From positions 1-36,530 of the forward strand of contig JAFWKQ010000013.1 of NCBI GenBank assembly GCA_017545665.1: a stretch of DNA of 36,530 nt, in the 5' to 3' direction. The position numbers were made by a program, and so were the translations under genes. Below the pieces are notes generated by a model. That model saw only the letters and a program-made list of their open reading frames with translations. It made no database searches and had not been told where the DNA came from. Positions 6,320 to 14,545 of this stretch are shown piece after piece. Within the stretch, counting starts at the first letter, position 1. The number at the start of each line of letters is the position of its first letter. Source of the DNA: Atopobiaceae bacterium. GTDB lineage: Bacteria; Actinomycetota; Coriobacteriia; Coriobacteriales; Atopobiaceae.

Positions 6320-8008
6320 GTGGCTGCCGGAGCCAATGAACAGCGCTGGTTCCAGGCGCTAAAGAAGAGCGTGCAGCCTTGGGAGCTCGAGCGCCTGCAG
6401 CAGGCGGGGGAGCGCGAGGATGCCTTTTGCGGCCATGTGCGGTTTGGCACGGGCGGCATACGGGCAAAGATGGGCATAGGTCCCAATCGCCTGAATCGGC
6501 TTACGGTGGCAAAGGCCACAATGGGACTCGTGGATTGCTTGCGTTCCGGGAAACTCGGACTGGGCAATCCGCTGGTGGTTATTGCCTACGACACGCGCAT
6601 CCACTCAGAAGAGTTTGCGGTTGTGTGCGCCAGCGTTCTGGCGTCTGCGGGAATCCGGTCCCTTCTGTTTGACGTTCCGCAGCCGACTCCGGTTCTTAGC
6701 TATGCGGTGCGTCAGCTGCATGCCAATGCCGGCGTGGTTATAACTGCCTCGCACAACTCGAAGGAATACAACGGATTCAAGGTGTATGACAGCGCCGGCG
6801 ACCAGGCAACCGACAGCTTGGCGCATGCCGTGCAGGATGCCATGTGCAACGTCGATCCCTTTGGCGTGCCATCCATGCCACTGGACGAGGCGCTTGGTGC
6901 GGGTTTGGTCGACTGGGTTGATTCGCATGTTGTGGACGACTACGTGCGTGCCGTCCTGGAGCAGTCCACGGGCGTGCGATGCTTTGGCCTGCACGTTGTG
7001 TACACGCCCCTAAATGGAGCTGGCTGCGCGATCGCGCGTCGCGTGCTGGCCTCCCGAGGCATTAGCTATTCGCTCGTGCGCGCGCAAGCCGTGGCGGATG
7101 GTACGTTTGCCACCTGCCCGAAGCCCAATCCCGAGCATGCGGCGGCGCTGAGCCTTGCCATGGAGCAGGCGCTGGCAGAAGGCGCCGACCTCGCCTTGGC
7201 CAACGACCCAGATGCCGACCGCATTGGAGCTGCGGTGCGTTGCGACAAAAGCATGCGTCTGCTTACGGGCGACGAGATGGGCCTGTTGCTCCTCGACTTC
7301 CTGTGCAAGGTTGTGCCGTTGCCGGCGCGACCGGTTGCCATTACCACCATCGTTTCGTCTCCGCTGCTCAACGAGGTGGCGTCCGCGCATGGGGTGCGCC
7401 TGCGTCGGACGCTTACGGGCTTTAAGTACGTGGGCGAGCAGGTTGACCTGCTGGAGGAACAAGGACGTGTGAGCGACTTTTTGGTGGGCGTGGAGGAGAG
7501 CTGCGGCTACCTGCGCGGCTCCTACGTGCGCGACAAGGACGGCATCGTCTCGCTTATGCTTTTGTGCGAGATGGCCGCATGGCATAAGCGACGTGGAAAG
7601 AACCTGCTCCAGGCATTGGATGAGCTCTACGAGCAATACGGCTATGTGGTTTCGGAGCAGGTGGCGATTGAGCTCGATGCCTCGGATGAGGACGTCCCCG
7701 TTAGGGACGGCAGCGCGGTTGTGGAGGGGTTGCGAGCATGTCCGCCAAAGGCACTGGGCATTATGCCTGTTCGCCATGTGGTGGACTATGCCCAGGGCGT
7801 GCCTATGCCTGGCGATCCCACGCAGACGCTTCCGCGCGCCGACGTTTTGCAGCTCAATTTGGACGGGGGCTGCAAGGTTATTGTGCGTCCCAGTGGCACA
7901 GAACCGAAGATAAAGGCATACTGTTTCGCGAAGGGGTCCAATGCGGACCAAGCGAGGGAGCGACTCGCATGCCTTGTGGAGGCGATTCGTAACCTGCTGA
8001 GCGTCTAA
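6320..8008 (+). CDS. pgcA: Phosphohexomutase (phosphoglucomutase/phosphomannomutase, PgcA type)
   Basis: A 562-residue enzyme of the alpha-D-phosphohexomutase family, which moves phosphate between C6 and C1 of hexoses in the cytoplasm. All four signature regions are present: the phosphoserine loop TASHN (142-146, Ser144), the metal loop DPDADR (296-301), the sugar loop VEESCG (391-396) and the phosphate loop RPSGTEPK (523-530). The length fits the long type-2 group (PgcA-like), not the 450-residue ManB group. The start is GTG at 6320 with GAGGT seven bases upstream. The next gene, 16 bases on, uses mannose-1-phosphate, so supply of that compound is the likely job, though glucose-1-phosphate is equally possible by family. 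Confidence 0.9.
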   Translation: MAAGANEQRWFQALKKSVQPWELERLQQAGEREDAFCGHVRFGTGGIRAKMGIGPNRLNRLTVAKATMGLVDCLRSGKLGLGNPLVVIAYDTRIHSEEFAVVCASVLASAGIRSLLFDVPQPTPVLSYAVRQLHANAGVVITASHNSKEYNGFKVYDSAGDQATDSLAHAVQDAMCNVDPFGVPSMPLDEALGAGLVDWVDSHVVDDYVRAVLEQSTGVRCFGLHVVYTPLNGAGCAIARRVLASRGISYSLVRAQAVADGTFATCPKPNPEHAAALSLAMEQALAEGADLALANDPDADRIGAAVRCDKSMRLLTGDEMGLLLLDFLCKVVPLPARPVAITTIVSSPLLNEVASAHGVRLRRTLTGFKYVGEQVDLLEEQGRVSDFLVGVEESCGYLRGSYVRDKDGIVSLMLLCEMAAWHKRRGKNLLQALDELYEQYGYVVSEQVAIELDASDEDVPVRDGSAVVEGLRACPPKALGIMPVRHVVDYAQGVPMPGDPTQTLPRADVLQLNLDGGCKVIVRPSGTEPKIKAYCFAKGSNADQARERLACLVEAIRNLLSV

Positions 8009-8024
8009 GCGTAGGAGGTTTGGC

Positions 8025-9032
8025 ATGCAAGGGGATGCCACGCACGTCGTGCTTTTGTCAGGCGGGTCGGGAACGCGCCTGTGGCCACTGTCCAATTCCG
8101 TACGTCCCAAGCAGTTTCTCAAGGTTTTGCGAGACGACCAACACAGGCCTGAGTCTATGGTGCAGCGCACCGTTCGCTTGGTGCGTAGCCAGAATCCCGG
8201 GGCAACCGTTACGGTTGCGACGAGCGACGAGCAGGTGGAGATTCTGCGCGCTCAGCTTACGGGCGACTATGGGCTCTCCATAGAGCCCCAGCGTCGCGAC
8301 ACCGCGCCCGCCATTATGCTGGCCGCTGCTCATGTGGCCTCTTCGCAGGGTGCACACAAAGACGCCGTGGTTGTGGTGATGCCCATCGACACCTTTGCCG
8401 ATGCGGAGTATTACGCAAATGTGTCGCGCTTGTCTGCTGCCGTGTGCGCGGGCGAGGCGGACCTTGTGCTGCTGGGCGTGGAGCCAAGCTATCCCAGCAC
8501 CAAGTACGGCTATATTGTGCCGGAAGATCTCCAGGGAGACGTGCGTCGCGTGAAGCGCTTTACCGAGAAGCCCGACGAGCCAACGGCGTGCTACCTCATT
8601 TCGCAGGGTGCGTTGTGGAACTGTGGAGTGTTTGCGTTTAGGCTTGGCTGGCTGCTGGAGATCGTGGGGCGCTATTGCGACGCCGAGGGCTACGACAAGC
8701 TGCGGGAACGCTACGCCGAGCTGCCCAAGAACAGCTTTGACTACGAGGTGGTGGAGCGTGCGACCTCGGTGGCCGTGATTCCGTATGCTGGCACTTGGAA
8801 GGACCTTGGCACGTGGGATGCCCTTTGCGAGGAGCTGCACGATCCGGTGGCGGGGCGCGTTACGGTGGATGAGGTGACCGCCAACGGGGTGCACGTGATC
8901 AACGAGACGGACTTGCCCGTGGTTGTGGCAGGCGTGCAAGACGTGGTGGTTGTGGTTACCGACGAGGGCGTTCTGGTAACGGGCAAGGAAGAGAGCGAGC
9001 GCATAAAGGACCTTGTTCGCAAGGTCGTGTGA
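8025..9032 (+). CDS. manC: Mannose-1-phosphate guanylyltransferase
   Basis: A 335-residue nucleotidyltransferase that makes GDP-mannose from mannose-1-phosphate and GTP. The N-terminus carries the pyrophosphorylase signature GGSGTRLWP (13-21) followed by RPKQFL (27-32), where SGTRLWP-x-S is typical of GDP-mannose enzymes. Also visible are the sugar-binding FTEKPDEP (about 177-184), LWNCGVFAFR, and the family motif GTWKDLGTWD near 255-265. It lacks the C-terminal isomerase domain of the fused ManC/AlgA type, so it is the short monofunctional form. AGGAGG lies six bases before the ATG. It follows the phosphohexomutase by 16 bases and supplies GDP-mannose to the glycosyltransferases of the locus. 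Confidence 0.93.
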   Translation: MQGDATHVVLLSGGSGTRLWPLSNSVRPKQFLKVLRDDQHRPESMVQRTVRLVRSQNPGATVTVATSDEQVEILRAQLTGDYGLSIEPQRRDTAPAIMLAAAHVASSQGAHKDAVVVVMPIDTFADAEYYANVSRLSAAVCAGEADLVLLGVEPSYPSTKYGYIVPEDLQGDVRRVKRFTEKPDEPTACYLISQGALWNCGVFAFRLGWLLEIVGRYCDAEGYDKLRERYAELPKNSFDYEVVERATSVAVIPYAGTWKDLGTWDALCEELHDPVAGRVTVDEVTANGVHVINETDLPVVVAGVQDVVVVVTDEGVLVTGKEESERIKDLVRKVV

Positions 9033-9059
9033 GACGTGCGGAAGCTTGACGTGCGGTTT

Positions 9060-9340
9060 TGTCTGCGGCGGGGCGGCTGACGGTAGCTGGCGCGGCCGGA
9101 TTTGCTGGGATTGCGAACGGTGCGGGGCGGCTTGCTGAGATGCGCCGCACTGTGGCCAAAGCCAGCAAATCTCCGGGCGCGTTTGCTGGGATTGCGAACA
9201 GTGCGGGTCGGTTTGCTGGGATGCGCCACACTGTGGCCAAAGCCAGCAAACGCAGCCGCACTGTTCGCGAAGCCAGCAAACGCAGCCGCACTGTTCGCGA
9301 AGCCAGCAAACGCAGCCGCACTGTTCGCGAAGCCAGCAAA
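9060..9340. repeat. GC-rich palindromic repeat array, family A, first copy
   Basis: The region between the guanylyltransferase and the first glycosyltransferase is built of units in two orientations. Forward units read TTTGCTGGGATTGCGAAC with GTGCGG (about 9102 and 9181). Reverse units read CCGCACTGTTCGCGAAGCC with AGCAAAC. The last three reverse units are perfect tandem copies of 30 bases (9251-9280, 9281-9310, 9311-9340). Two copies of CACTGTGGCCAAAGCCAGCA lie between. The array could fold into long hairpins and would separate the operon into two parts. The same motifs recur at 20.99-21.43 kb. No coding sense is seen. Confidence 0.8.
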
Positions 9341-9401
9341 CCCTCGCTGTGTGTCATGGGGACGGAGGCATTGACACACCCGCGTGCACCGCTATGCGTT
9401 A

Positions 9402-9433
9402 TTGCGACTCGCATCGCCTCCGTGTTGTACAAT
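9402..9433 (+). promoter_or_regulatory. Possible promoter of the glycosyltransferase operon
   Basis: TACAAT (9428-9433) lies 34 bases before the ATG at 9467, with TTGCGA (9402-9407) 20 bases upstream, longer than the ideal spacing. TGTACAA occurs twice (9427-9433 region and 9443-9449). A weak call. Confidence 0.3.
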
Positions 9434-9466
9434 GGAAAAATCTGTACAAATGAACGAAAGGTGGCG

Positions 9467-10747
9467 ATGCAGTTGAAGGTCGCGCTGGTACACGACTGGC
9501 TCGTGAGCAACTCGGGCAGCGAGCGCGTTCTGCTGGACCTGCATGAGCTCTGGCCTGACGCACCCATATACACGCTGGTGTACGACGAGCAGAATGCGCC
9601 GGAATGGACGCACTCCTGCGACGTTCGTACCACCTTCCTGCAAAAGATACCCGGTGCCACGCATCGCTACAAGATGCTGCTGTCGCTTATGCCCAAGGCG
9701 TGGGAGGCCATTGACCTCTTGGAGTACGACTTGGTGGTGAGCTCGTGCATGAGTTGCTGTAAAGGCGTGATTACCAGGCCCGATGCTCTGCACGTGTGCT
9801 ATTGTCACTCGCCCATACGCTACGTTTGGGACCGTTACTACGAATACCTTGAGGGTACCGATCCCATACGTAGGCTCGCAATGAGACGCATTATTCCCAA
9901 AGTGCGCCAGTGGGACTACCTGGCCGCTCAGCGCGTGGACGAGTTTGTGGCGAACTCGGACTTCGTGAGCAACCGCATCCGCAAGTACTATAGGCGCGAC
10001 TCCGTAACCATCCATCCCGCGAGCCCGGTGCGCGCGGGCGAGGTATGCGAGCCCGACGACTGCTACCTCGTGGTCTCTCGCTTTGTGGGATACAAGCGCG
10101 TGGACCTTGCCATAGAGGCGTGCAATCGCCTGGGGCGCCGCCTTGTTGTTGTGAGCTCGGGTGGCGAGGAAGAGAAGAACTTGCGCGAGATGGCCGGACC
10201 AACCATAGAGTTTAGGCGTGCGGTTACCGACGACGAGTTGGTGGGGCTCTATGCCCATGCGAAGGCGTTCTTGTTCCCGGGCGTGGAGGACTTTGGCCTA
10301 ACCCCGGTGGAGGCCATGAGCGCGGGAGTGCCGGTGCTGGCCTTTGGCGAGGGTGGGACGCTCGAGACGGTCGTGAGCGGAAAGACGGGTCTCTTCTTCG
10401 AAGAACAGAGCGTGGCGTCCCTGGCCGACTGCATTCAGCGCTTCGAGCGCGGCGGCGTGGCGCTTTCGCGTTCGGAGATAGCCCAGTACGGCAGGAGCTT
10501 CTCTCGCGAGCGCTTTAGGGAGCGGTTCGGTTCGTTTGTTGCCCAAAAGCTCGAGGAATACGGGGTGGGACGGCCGAGGATCGCGATGGCAGGCACGTGC
10601 CCTGCGACGGACGAGCACCCCGCACCAGCATCCACGCGCCCTGCGACGGACGAGCGCCCCGCGCCAGCATCCACGCGCCCCGCGCCAGCAGGCGACGCTC
10701 CCAAGTCCGGCAGCGCCAACAAGCGCGTCGCGAACGCAGCACAATAG
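9467..10747 (+). CDS. GT4 glycosyltransferase, WbaZ-like (probable mannosyltransferase)
   Basis: A 426-residue GT-B enzyme. The N-terminus VALVHDWLVSNSGSERVL (5-22) and CYCHSPIRYVWDRYYEY (111-127) are hallmarks of the WbaZ/MtfA-like group, which uses GDP-mannose in O-antigen and exopolysaccharide assembly. The donor side has SRFVGYKRVDLAIEA (204-218) and the E-x7-E type motif EDFGLTPVE (274-282). ATG at 9467 with GAAAGGTGG upstream is chosen; the frame is open back to 9059 only because it runs through the repeat array. The tail after about 375 is a Pro/Ala/Thr-rich repeat (PATDERPAPASTR twice), encoded by a 36-base DNA repeat and unlikely to be catalytic. The mannose donor is inferred from family and neighbours. 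Confidence 0.85.
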   Translation: MQLKVALVHDWLVSNSGSERVLLDLHELWPDAPIYTLVYDEQNAPEWTHSCDVRTTFLQKIPGATHRYKMLLSLMPKAWEAIDLLEYDLVVSSCMSCCKGVITRPDALHVCYCHSPIRYVWDRYYEYLEGTDPIRRLAMRRIIPKVRQWDYLAAQRVDEFVANSDFVSNRIRKYYRRDSVTIHPASPVRAGEVCEPDDCYLVVSRFVGYKRVDLAIEACNRLGRRLVVVSSGGEEEKNLREMAGPTIEFRRAVTDDELVGLYAHAKAFLFPGVEDFGLTPVEAMSAGVPVLAFGEGGTLETVVSGKTGLFFEEQSVASLADCIQRFERGGVALSRSEIAQYGRSFSRERFRERFGSFVAQKLEEYGVGRPRIAMAGTCPATDEHPAPASTRPATDERPAPASTRPAPAGDAPKSGSANKRVANAAQ

Positions 10748-10759
10748 GGGAGTGCGACC

Positions 10760-11830
10760 ATGCTCAACGTCGCCATAAACGGCAAATTCCTCACTGACCG
10801 CATGCAGGGAATCGTGCGCTATGCCCGCGAGCTGGTGTGCGCCCTGGACGAGGTGCTCGACGCGCGAGATCGCGTGGAAATCGTGGTGCCACCCATAGCC
10901 CAAGACGTACCAGCGCTCAGAAACATCAAGGTAGTTAGGTGGGGTAGGCGCACGGGCATAGCGTGGGAGCAAATCGACTTTGCCCAATACCTGCTCAAAC
11001 ATCCCAAGCTCACGGCGCTGAACCTCTGCAACGTGGCGCCTCTGTTCAGCAGGCCGGGCGTTACCGCCGTCCACGACGTCATGTACCGGGCGTGCCCCGA
11101 ATTCTACACGTCGCCGCGCAATCGCCTTTCCAGGGCATGGCATTGCATGCAGTACGCATTTGTCACGCGGCGGGAGAAGGCCATACTCACTGTAAGCGAA
11201 TACAGCAAGGAGCAGATAGAGCGCTACTATCCGAATGCGCGCGGCAAGGTGAACGTGGTGCCAAACGCCTGGCAGCACGTTCGCTCCTATGTGGCGGCTC
11301 CCGACTGGCGCGATCGCTTCGCACAGCTTGAGCCTGGTCAGTACCTGTTTTGCATAGCAACGCTCGCAAGAAATAAAAACGTGCGTTGGGTATACGAGGT
11401 GGCCGAACGCAACCCGCACCTGAGCTTTGCCATTGCGGGCATGCGCTACGAAAGCGACGACATCGGATGTCCGCCCAACGTGCATCTGTTGGGCTTCGTG
11501 AGCGACGACGACGCATGCGCGCTCATCCGCAACTGTCGGGCGTTTTTGTTTCCCTCGCTCTACGAGGGGTTTGGCCTGCCGCCGCTGGAAGCGCTTGCCT
11601 TGGGAGTTCCAGTGGTGTGCTCGGACGCCACGAGCCTTCCCGAGGTTATGGGTCCCTGTGCACACTACGTAGACCCGAACTCCTACAACGTGGACCTGGA
11701 AGCCCTTCTTGCGAAGCCTGTGGCGCCTGCATACGAGGCGCTCAACAGGTACTCGTGGAAGATGTCGGGTGAGCGGTTGCTAGGAGTGCTTGAGGTAAAC
11801 GGAGGTGATGCCCGTGAAGGTTTGCGTTAA
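10760..11830 (+). CDS. GT4 glycosyltransferase
   Basis: A 356-residue cytoplasmic GT-B enzyme. It opens with LNVAINGKFLTDRMQGIVRY (2-21), a shape typical of RfaB/WcaI-like mannosyl- or rhamnosyltransferases, and has VTAVHDVMY (101-109), VSEYSKEQI (145-153), LARNKNVRWVYEVA (202-215) and EGFGLPPLE (269-277) holding the two acidic donor-site residues. The C-terminus ends RYSWKMSGERLLGVL, shared with two other genes of this locus (11814 and 17037), so these are paralogues. It begins 12 bases after the previous gene and overlaps the next by 17 bases, showing one operon. The acceptor and sugar cannot be told. Confidence 0.85.
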   Translation: MLNVAINGKFLTDRMQGIVRYARELVCALDEVLDARDRVEIVVPPIAQDVPALRNIKVVRWGRRTGIAWEQIDFAQYLLKHPKLTALNLCNVAPLFSRPGVTAVHDVMYRACPEFYTSPRNRLSRAWHCMQYAFVTRREKAILTVSEYSKEQIERYYPNARGKVNVVPNAWQHVRSYVAAPDWRDRFAQLEPGQYLFCIATLARNKNVRWVYEVAERNPHLSFAIAGMRYESDDIGCPPNVHLLGFVSDDDACALIRNCRAFLFPSLYEGFGLPPLEALALGVPVVCSDATSLPEVMGPCAHYVDPNSYNVDLEALLAKPVAPAYEALNRYSWKMSGERLLGVLEVNGGDAREGLR

Positions 11831-12881
11831 TGTGCGTTGCCTCTCTGATCGTATAACGGGTATCGAGCGCTATCTCATGGAGACGCTCATACGCATGTGC
11901 GAGCACGCGCCATCGTATGGGCTTAGTATAGAAGGGCTCTGCTCCGTGGGCGAGCGGCCGCCTCAGCCTGAGCTCTCTGAACTTGCGGTACACGAACTGG
12001 AAGGTGGGGGTGCTCGGTTCCTCAGACACGCTCGTGCCTACCTCCGCGAACAGGGGGCGCTTTATGTGAATATGAGCGGTGGGCTTGCCCTCAATCGTGG
12101 TATTACCGTTGTTCACGACGCTCGTCCTGCAGTATTTAAGGAGTTTGACCCACGTGCCGACCGAATGCGATTCAAGGCCGCGGTTGCGTATGCCCGTAAG
12201 AATGCCTCGCACATAGTAACCGTGTCGGAGTTCTCGCGTAGCGAGCTCGTGAACAAGCTCCGCATACCCCTTGAGCGTATTTCGGTGATTCCTGACGCAT
12301 GGGAGCACATGACGCGCGTGGAGTCCGACGACAAATACTTCGCGAGCATACCCGATTTGCTCGATCGTGAGTACTACTATACGCTCGGTTCCTTGGCACC
12401 CCACAAGAATCTCGCGTGGGTCTTCGACGTTGCAAAGGAACATCCGCAAAGCGTTTTCGTCGTATCGGGCAAACGTTGGCATGCGTCGAGCACGCAGTTT
12501 CCCGATCTTCCTAACGTAAGATATGCCGGATACGTTACCGATGCCCAAAACAAGACGCTCATGACGCATTGTAAAGCATACCTTCATCCCTCGTTCTACG
12601 AGGGCTTTGGCCTGCCCCCTTTGGAGGCAGCAAGTTGCGGGGTACCTCTTGTGGTATCCACCGCGGGCTCACTGCCCGAAGTATTTGGAAAGAGTGCGGC
12701 CTACGTAGATCCCCATAACACGCGGGTGAACCTCGACATGCTTCTGGAGCATACCTATGGTCGCGCGGTGGCACAGGGCCATGCGCGGCCGGATCACAGC
12801 GCTCTTCTTGCACGCTATAGTTGGGACGAGTCGGCACGCATGTGGTTGGAGCTGCTGTCCGCTCACATACCAAATCATTAG
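11814..12881 (+). CDS. GT4 glycosyltransferase, paralogue of its neighbour
   Basis: A 355-residue GT-B enzyme. GTG at 11814 is chosen, eight bases after GGAGG; ATG at 11808 lies only two bases after it. The protein starts MKVCVNVRCLSDRITGIERY, has VVHDARPAVF (99-108), VSEFSRSELV (137-146), LGSLAPHKNLAWVFDVA (191-207) and EGFGLPPLE (263-271), and ends RYSWDESARMWLELL. The layout matches the gene before it and the one at 17037 closely. The start lies inside the end of the upstream gene, so translation is coupled. Codon use is slightly less GC-rich than in the genes on either side, as is also seen in the polymerase next door, suggesting a different acquisition. Donor and acceptor are unknown. 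Confidence 0.85.
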   Translation: MKVCVNVRCLSDRITGIERYLMETLIRMCEHAPSYGLSIEGLCSVGERPPQPELSELAVHELEGGGARFLRHARAYLREQGALYVNMSGGLALNRGITVVHDARPAVFKEFDPRADRMRFKAAVAYARKNASHIVTVSEFSRSELVNKLRIPLERISVIPDAWEHMTRVESDDKYFASIPDLLDREYYYTLGSLAPHKNLAWVFDVAKEHPQSVFVVSGKRWHASSTQFPDLPNVRYAGYVTDAQNKTLMTHCKAYLHPSFYEGFGLPPLEAASCGVPLVVSTAGSLPEVFGKSAAYVDPHNTRVNLDMLLEHTYGRAVAQGHARPDHSALLARYSWDESARMWLELLSAHIPNH

Positions 12882-12891
12882 GGAGATGAAC

Positions 12892-14238
12892 ATGGATCCT
12901 CTGGTCGTTATATGTCCCGTTTTATATGTGCTTTGCCTCGTTTTGCTGGGTGTGTATATAGCATACGTGTATAGGAAGCATGGTTATGTGGTCTCGCTTT
13001 TCAATGTGGGGCTGTTCCAATGGTACGCATGCATAGTCTTGTCTCCTTGGTACTACTTCGTGGATGAATCGTGGAATTCCCTGCACATTCAGGGCGAGGC
13101 CGTTGCGCTCGTAAAGCCGTACCTGTTGCAAAGCATGCTCATAAACTATGCGGGGACTGCCATATTTATGGTCACGCTGCTGGTATGCGCGTGGCGCATG
13201 AGCGAGCGGTTCTCGTCCGTCGCACTCGTGCGTCGCGTGGCGAACGGTATCGATTCCAGGTTGGTATTTGTTTTTGTCGTGCTGGCAGCCGCTGTGTTTA
13301 CGTTCATCTGCTTCCGTTATAACGGTACGTTCCCACTGCTTAACGCTAAACGAGCGTTCTATCTTGACAAGCCCTTCTCGCCAGTATACTTGCTGGCGAG
13401 TCAGCTCATGAGCACTTTGGGTCTCTACGAGGGACTGCGATGGGTTGCAAGGAAGGGATGGGTGTCGTTTGCGGCCTTCTTGCTGTGCTCAATATGCCTC
13501 GTCCTTACGGGTAATCGTGGTTCGGCGCTGCTGCAGCTCTTTTTGCCCGTCGTGCTGTATTGGCTGTACGTGCGTGGCATAAAGAAGAAAGGCCTGGCGG
13601 GGCTCAAGCGCCAGACGCTTGCTGTTCTTGTGGCAATTGCAATTACGGCTGTGCTTGGTTTGGTAATGCAGTCGGTGCGCGGTGGCAGGGGTTTTGGCAA
13701 TGTCCAGGCATACGCCACCGAAACGCTCAACGGCAATACGTTTTGCGACGTGCGCGATGGCGCATACCTTCTTATGGGATTCGAGAATAGGATGAATAGC
13801 GAGTTCCTGCTTGGAAAGACGTACGCAGCTGGTCTCATATCGTTCGTGCCATCCTCCATGAGTCCGTATAGGCAGGAATGGTCGTGGGGTCGGTTCACCA
13901 CGCAAAAGCTATCGCGTTGGAAGCACCACTTCGGCTTTAGAGGCGGTAACTATCTTGAGAGCTACCTTAACTTTGGTGTTGTGGGCGTGGTGATTGTTGC
14001 GGTGGTTTCGGCTGTGGTGCTTGCGTGGCAGGAGGAGATGTTCAGGCGGGTATTCCTGTTTGGCTGGGAGTCGGTGCAAGGAGGAGAGATACTCGTGTGC
14101 TCGCTTGTGGGGCAGCTTTCTGGCTTCTTGGTGTCGAGTTCTGGTGCGTATAACGGTTACGTAATACTTGGTATAACCGTGTTGCTGTATTTCCTCTCCA
14201 AGCTGACGTTTAGGATACAGCGGCAGAAGTCAAGCTAG
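12892..14238 (+). CDS. wzy: Wzy-like O-antigen/oligosaccharide repeat-unit polymerase
   Basis: A 448-residue membrane protein with about ten to twelve hydrophobic segments spread over its length, starting VVICPVLYVLCLVLLGVYIAY-like in the first 30 residues. ATG at 12892 is chosen, six bases after GGGAG; ATG at 12886 is also in frame. After the central segments stands LVLTGNRGSALLQLFLPVV, a feature of oligosaccharide repeat-unit polymerases, followed by a long extracytoplasmic loop with SFVPSSMSPYRQEW and FRGGNYLESYLNFG. Such enzymes join lipid-linked repeat units on the outer face of the membrane. Low sequence similarity is usual here; the call rests on topology and on the flippase nearby. 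It has a lower GC content than the flanking genes. Confidence 0.75.
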   Translation: MDPLVVICPVLYVLCLVLLGVYIAYVYRKHGYVVSLFNVGLFQWYACIVLSPWYYFVDESWNSLHIQGEAVALVKPYLLQSMLINYAGTAIFMVTLLVCAWRMSERFSSVALVRRVANGIDSRLVFVFVVLAAAVFTFICFRYNGTFPLLNAKRAFYLDKPFSPVYLLASQLMSTLGLYEGLRWVARKGWVSFAAFLLCSICLVLTGNRGSALLQLFLPVVLYWLYVRGIKKKGLAGLKRQTLAVLVAIAITAVLGLVMQSVRGGRGFGNVQAYATETLNGNTFCDVRDGAYLLMGFENRMNSEFLLGKTYAAGLISFVPSSMSPYRQEWSWGRFTTQKLSRWKHHFGFRGGNYLESYLNFGVVGVVIVAVVSAVVLAWQEEMFRRVFLFGWESVQGGEILVCSLVGQLSGFLVSSSGAYNGYVILGITVLLYFLSKLTFRIQRQKSS

Positions 14239-14365
14239 GGAAGGCGATATCGCAGACATTGCCTATGGTTGTAATGGGGAAACGGCAATGTTGTGGAAGA
14301 TGGGGCGTTGCGCTGCTTGTGGAGCGCCTAGAATGTTGACACACGTTTGATTTGGGAGGTTGCAC

Positions 14366-14545
14366 GTGGCGCTGGAAGTACAGAGGTGGATGGACGACGA
14401 GTCGAATCGCCTGCGCGAGGTGCTCCTTGCGACAAAACCGCCCTTGTCGTTTGACGACGTGGAGGTTTCGAGACCAAAGGTCGTGCTGTGGCGTGCAACG
14501 CAAAAGGTGCGACGTGTGGCGTCGAAGTTGGGCGGGCAATCATGA
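14366..14545 (+). CDS. Small protein (59 aa), translationally coupled to a glycosyltransferase
   Basis: GTG at 14366 follows GGGAGG by six bases, a clear ribosome site, and opens a 59-codon frame whose stop overlaps the next start as ATGA (14542-14545). The peptide begins MALEVQRWMDDESNRLREVL, has a short Pro-rich centre (KPPLSFDDVEVSRPK) and a basic end (WRATQKVRRVASKLGGQS). The N- and C-terminal halves look like amphipathic helices; there is no membrane segment. The perfect coupling suggests a partner or accessory subunit of the glycosyltransferase, or a dosing device for it. No family is recognised. Confidence 0.6.
   Translation: MALEVQRWMDDESNRLREVLLATKPPLSFDDVEVSRPKVVLWRATQKVRRVASKLGGQS

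Noticed and set aside
9251..9340. CRISPR array from three perfect 30-bp repeats
   Set aside because: Units are directly adjacent with no spacers, and no cas genes are present.
9059..9466. N-terminal extension of the first GT4 protein by 136 residues
   Set aside because: The extension is made of translated repeat array (REASKRSRT thrice); a good ribosome site and the true GT4 N-terminus are at 9467.
10298..11665. 455-codon open frame on the minus strand opposite glycosyltransferases
   Set aside because: Shadow frame in high-GC DNA; the plus strand codes for clear GT4 enzymes.
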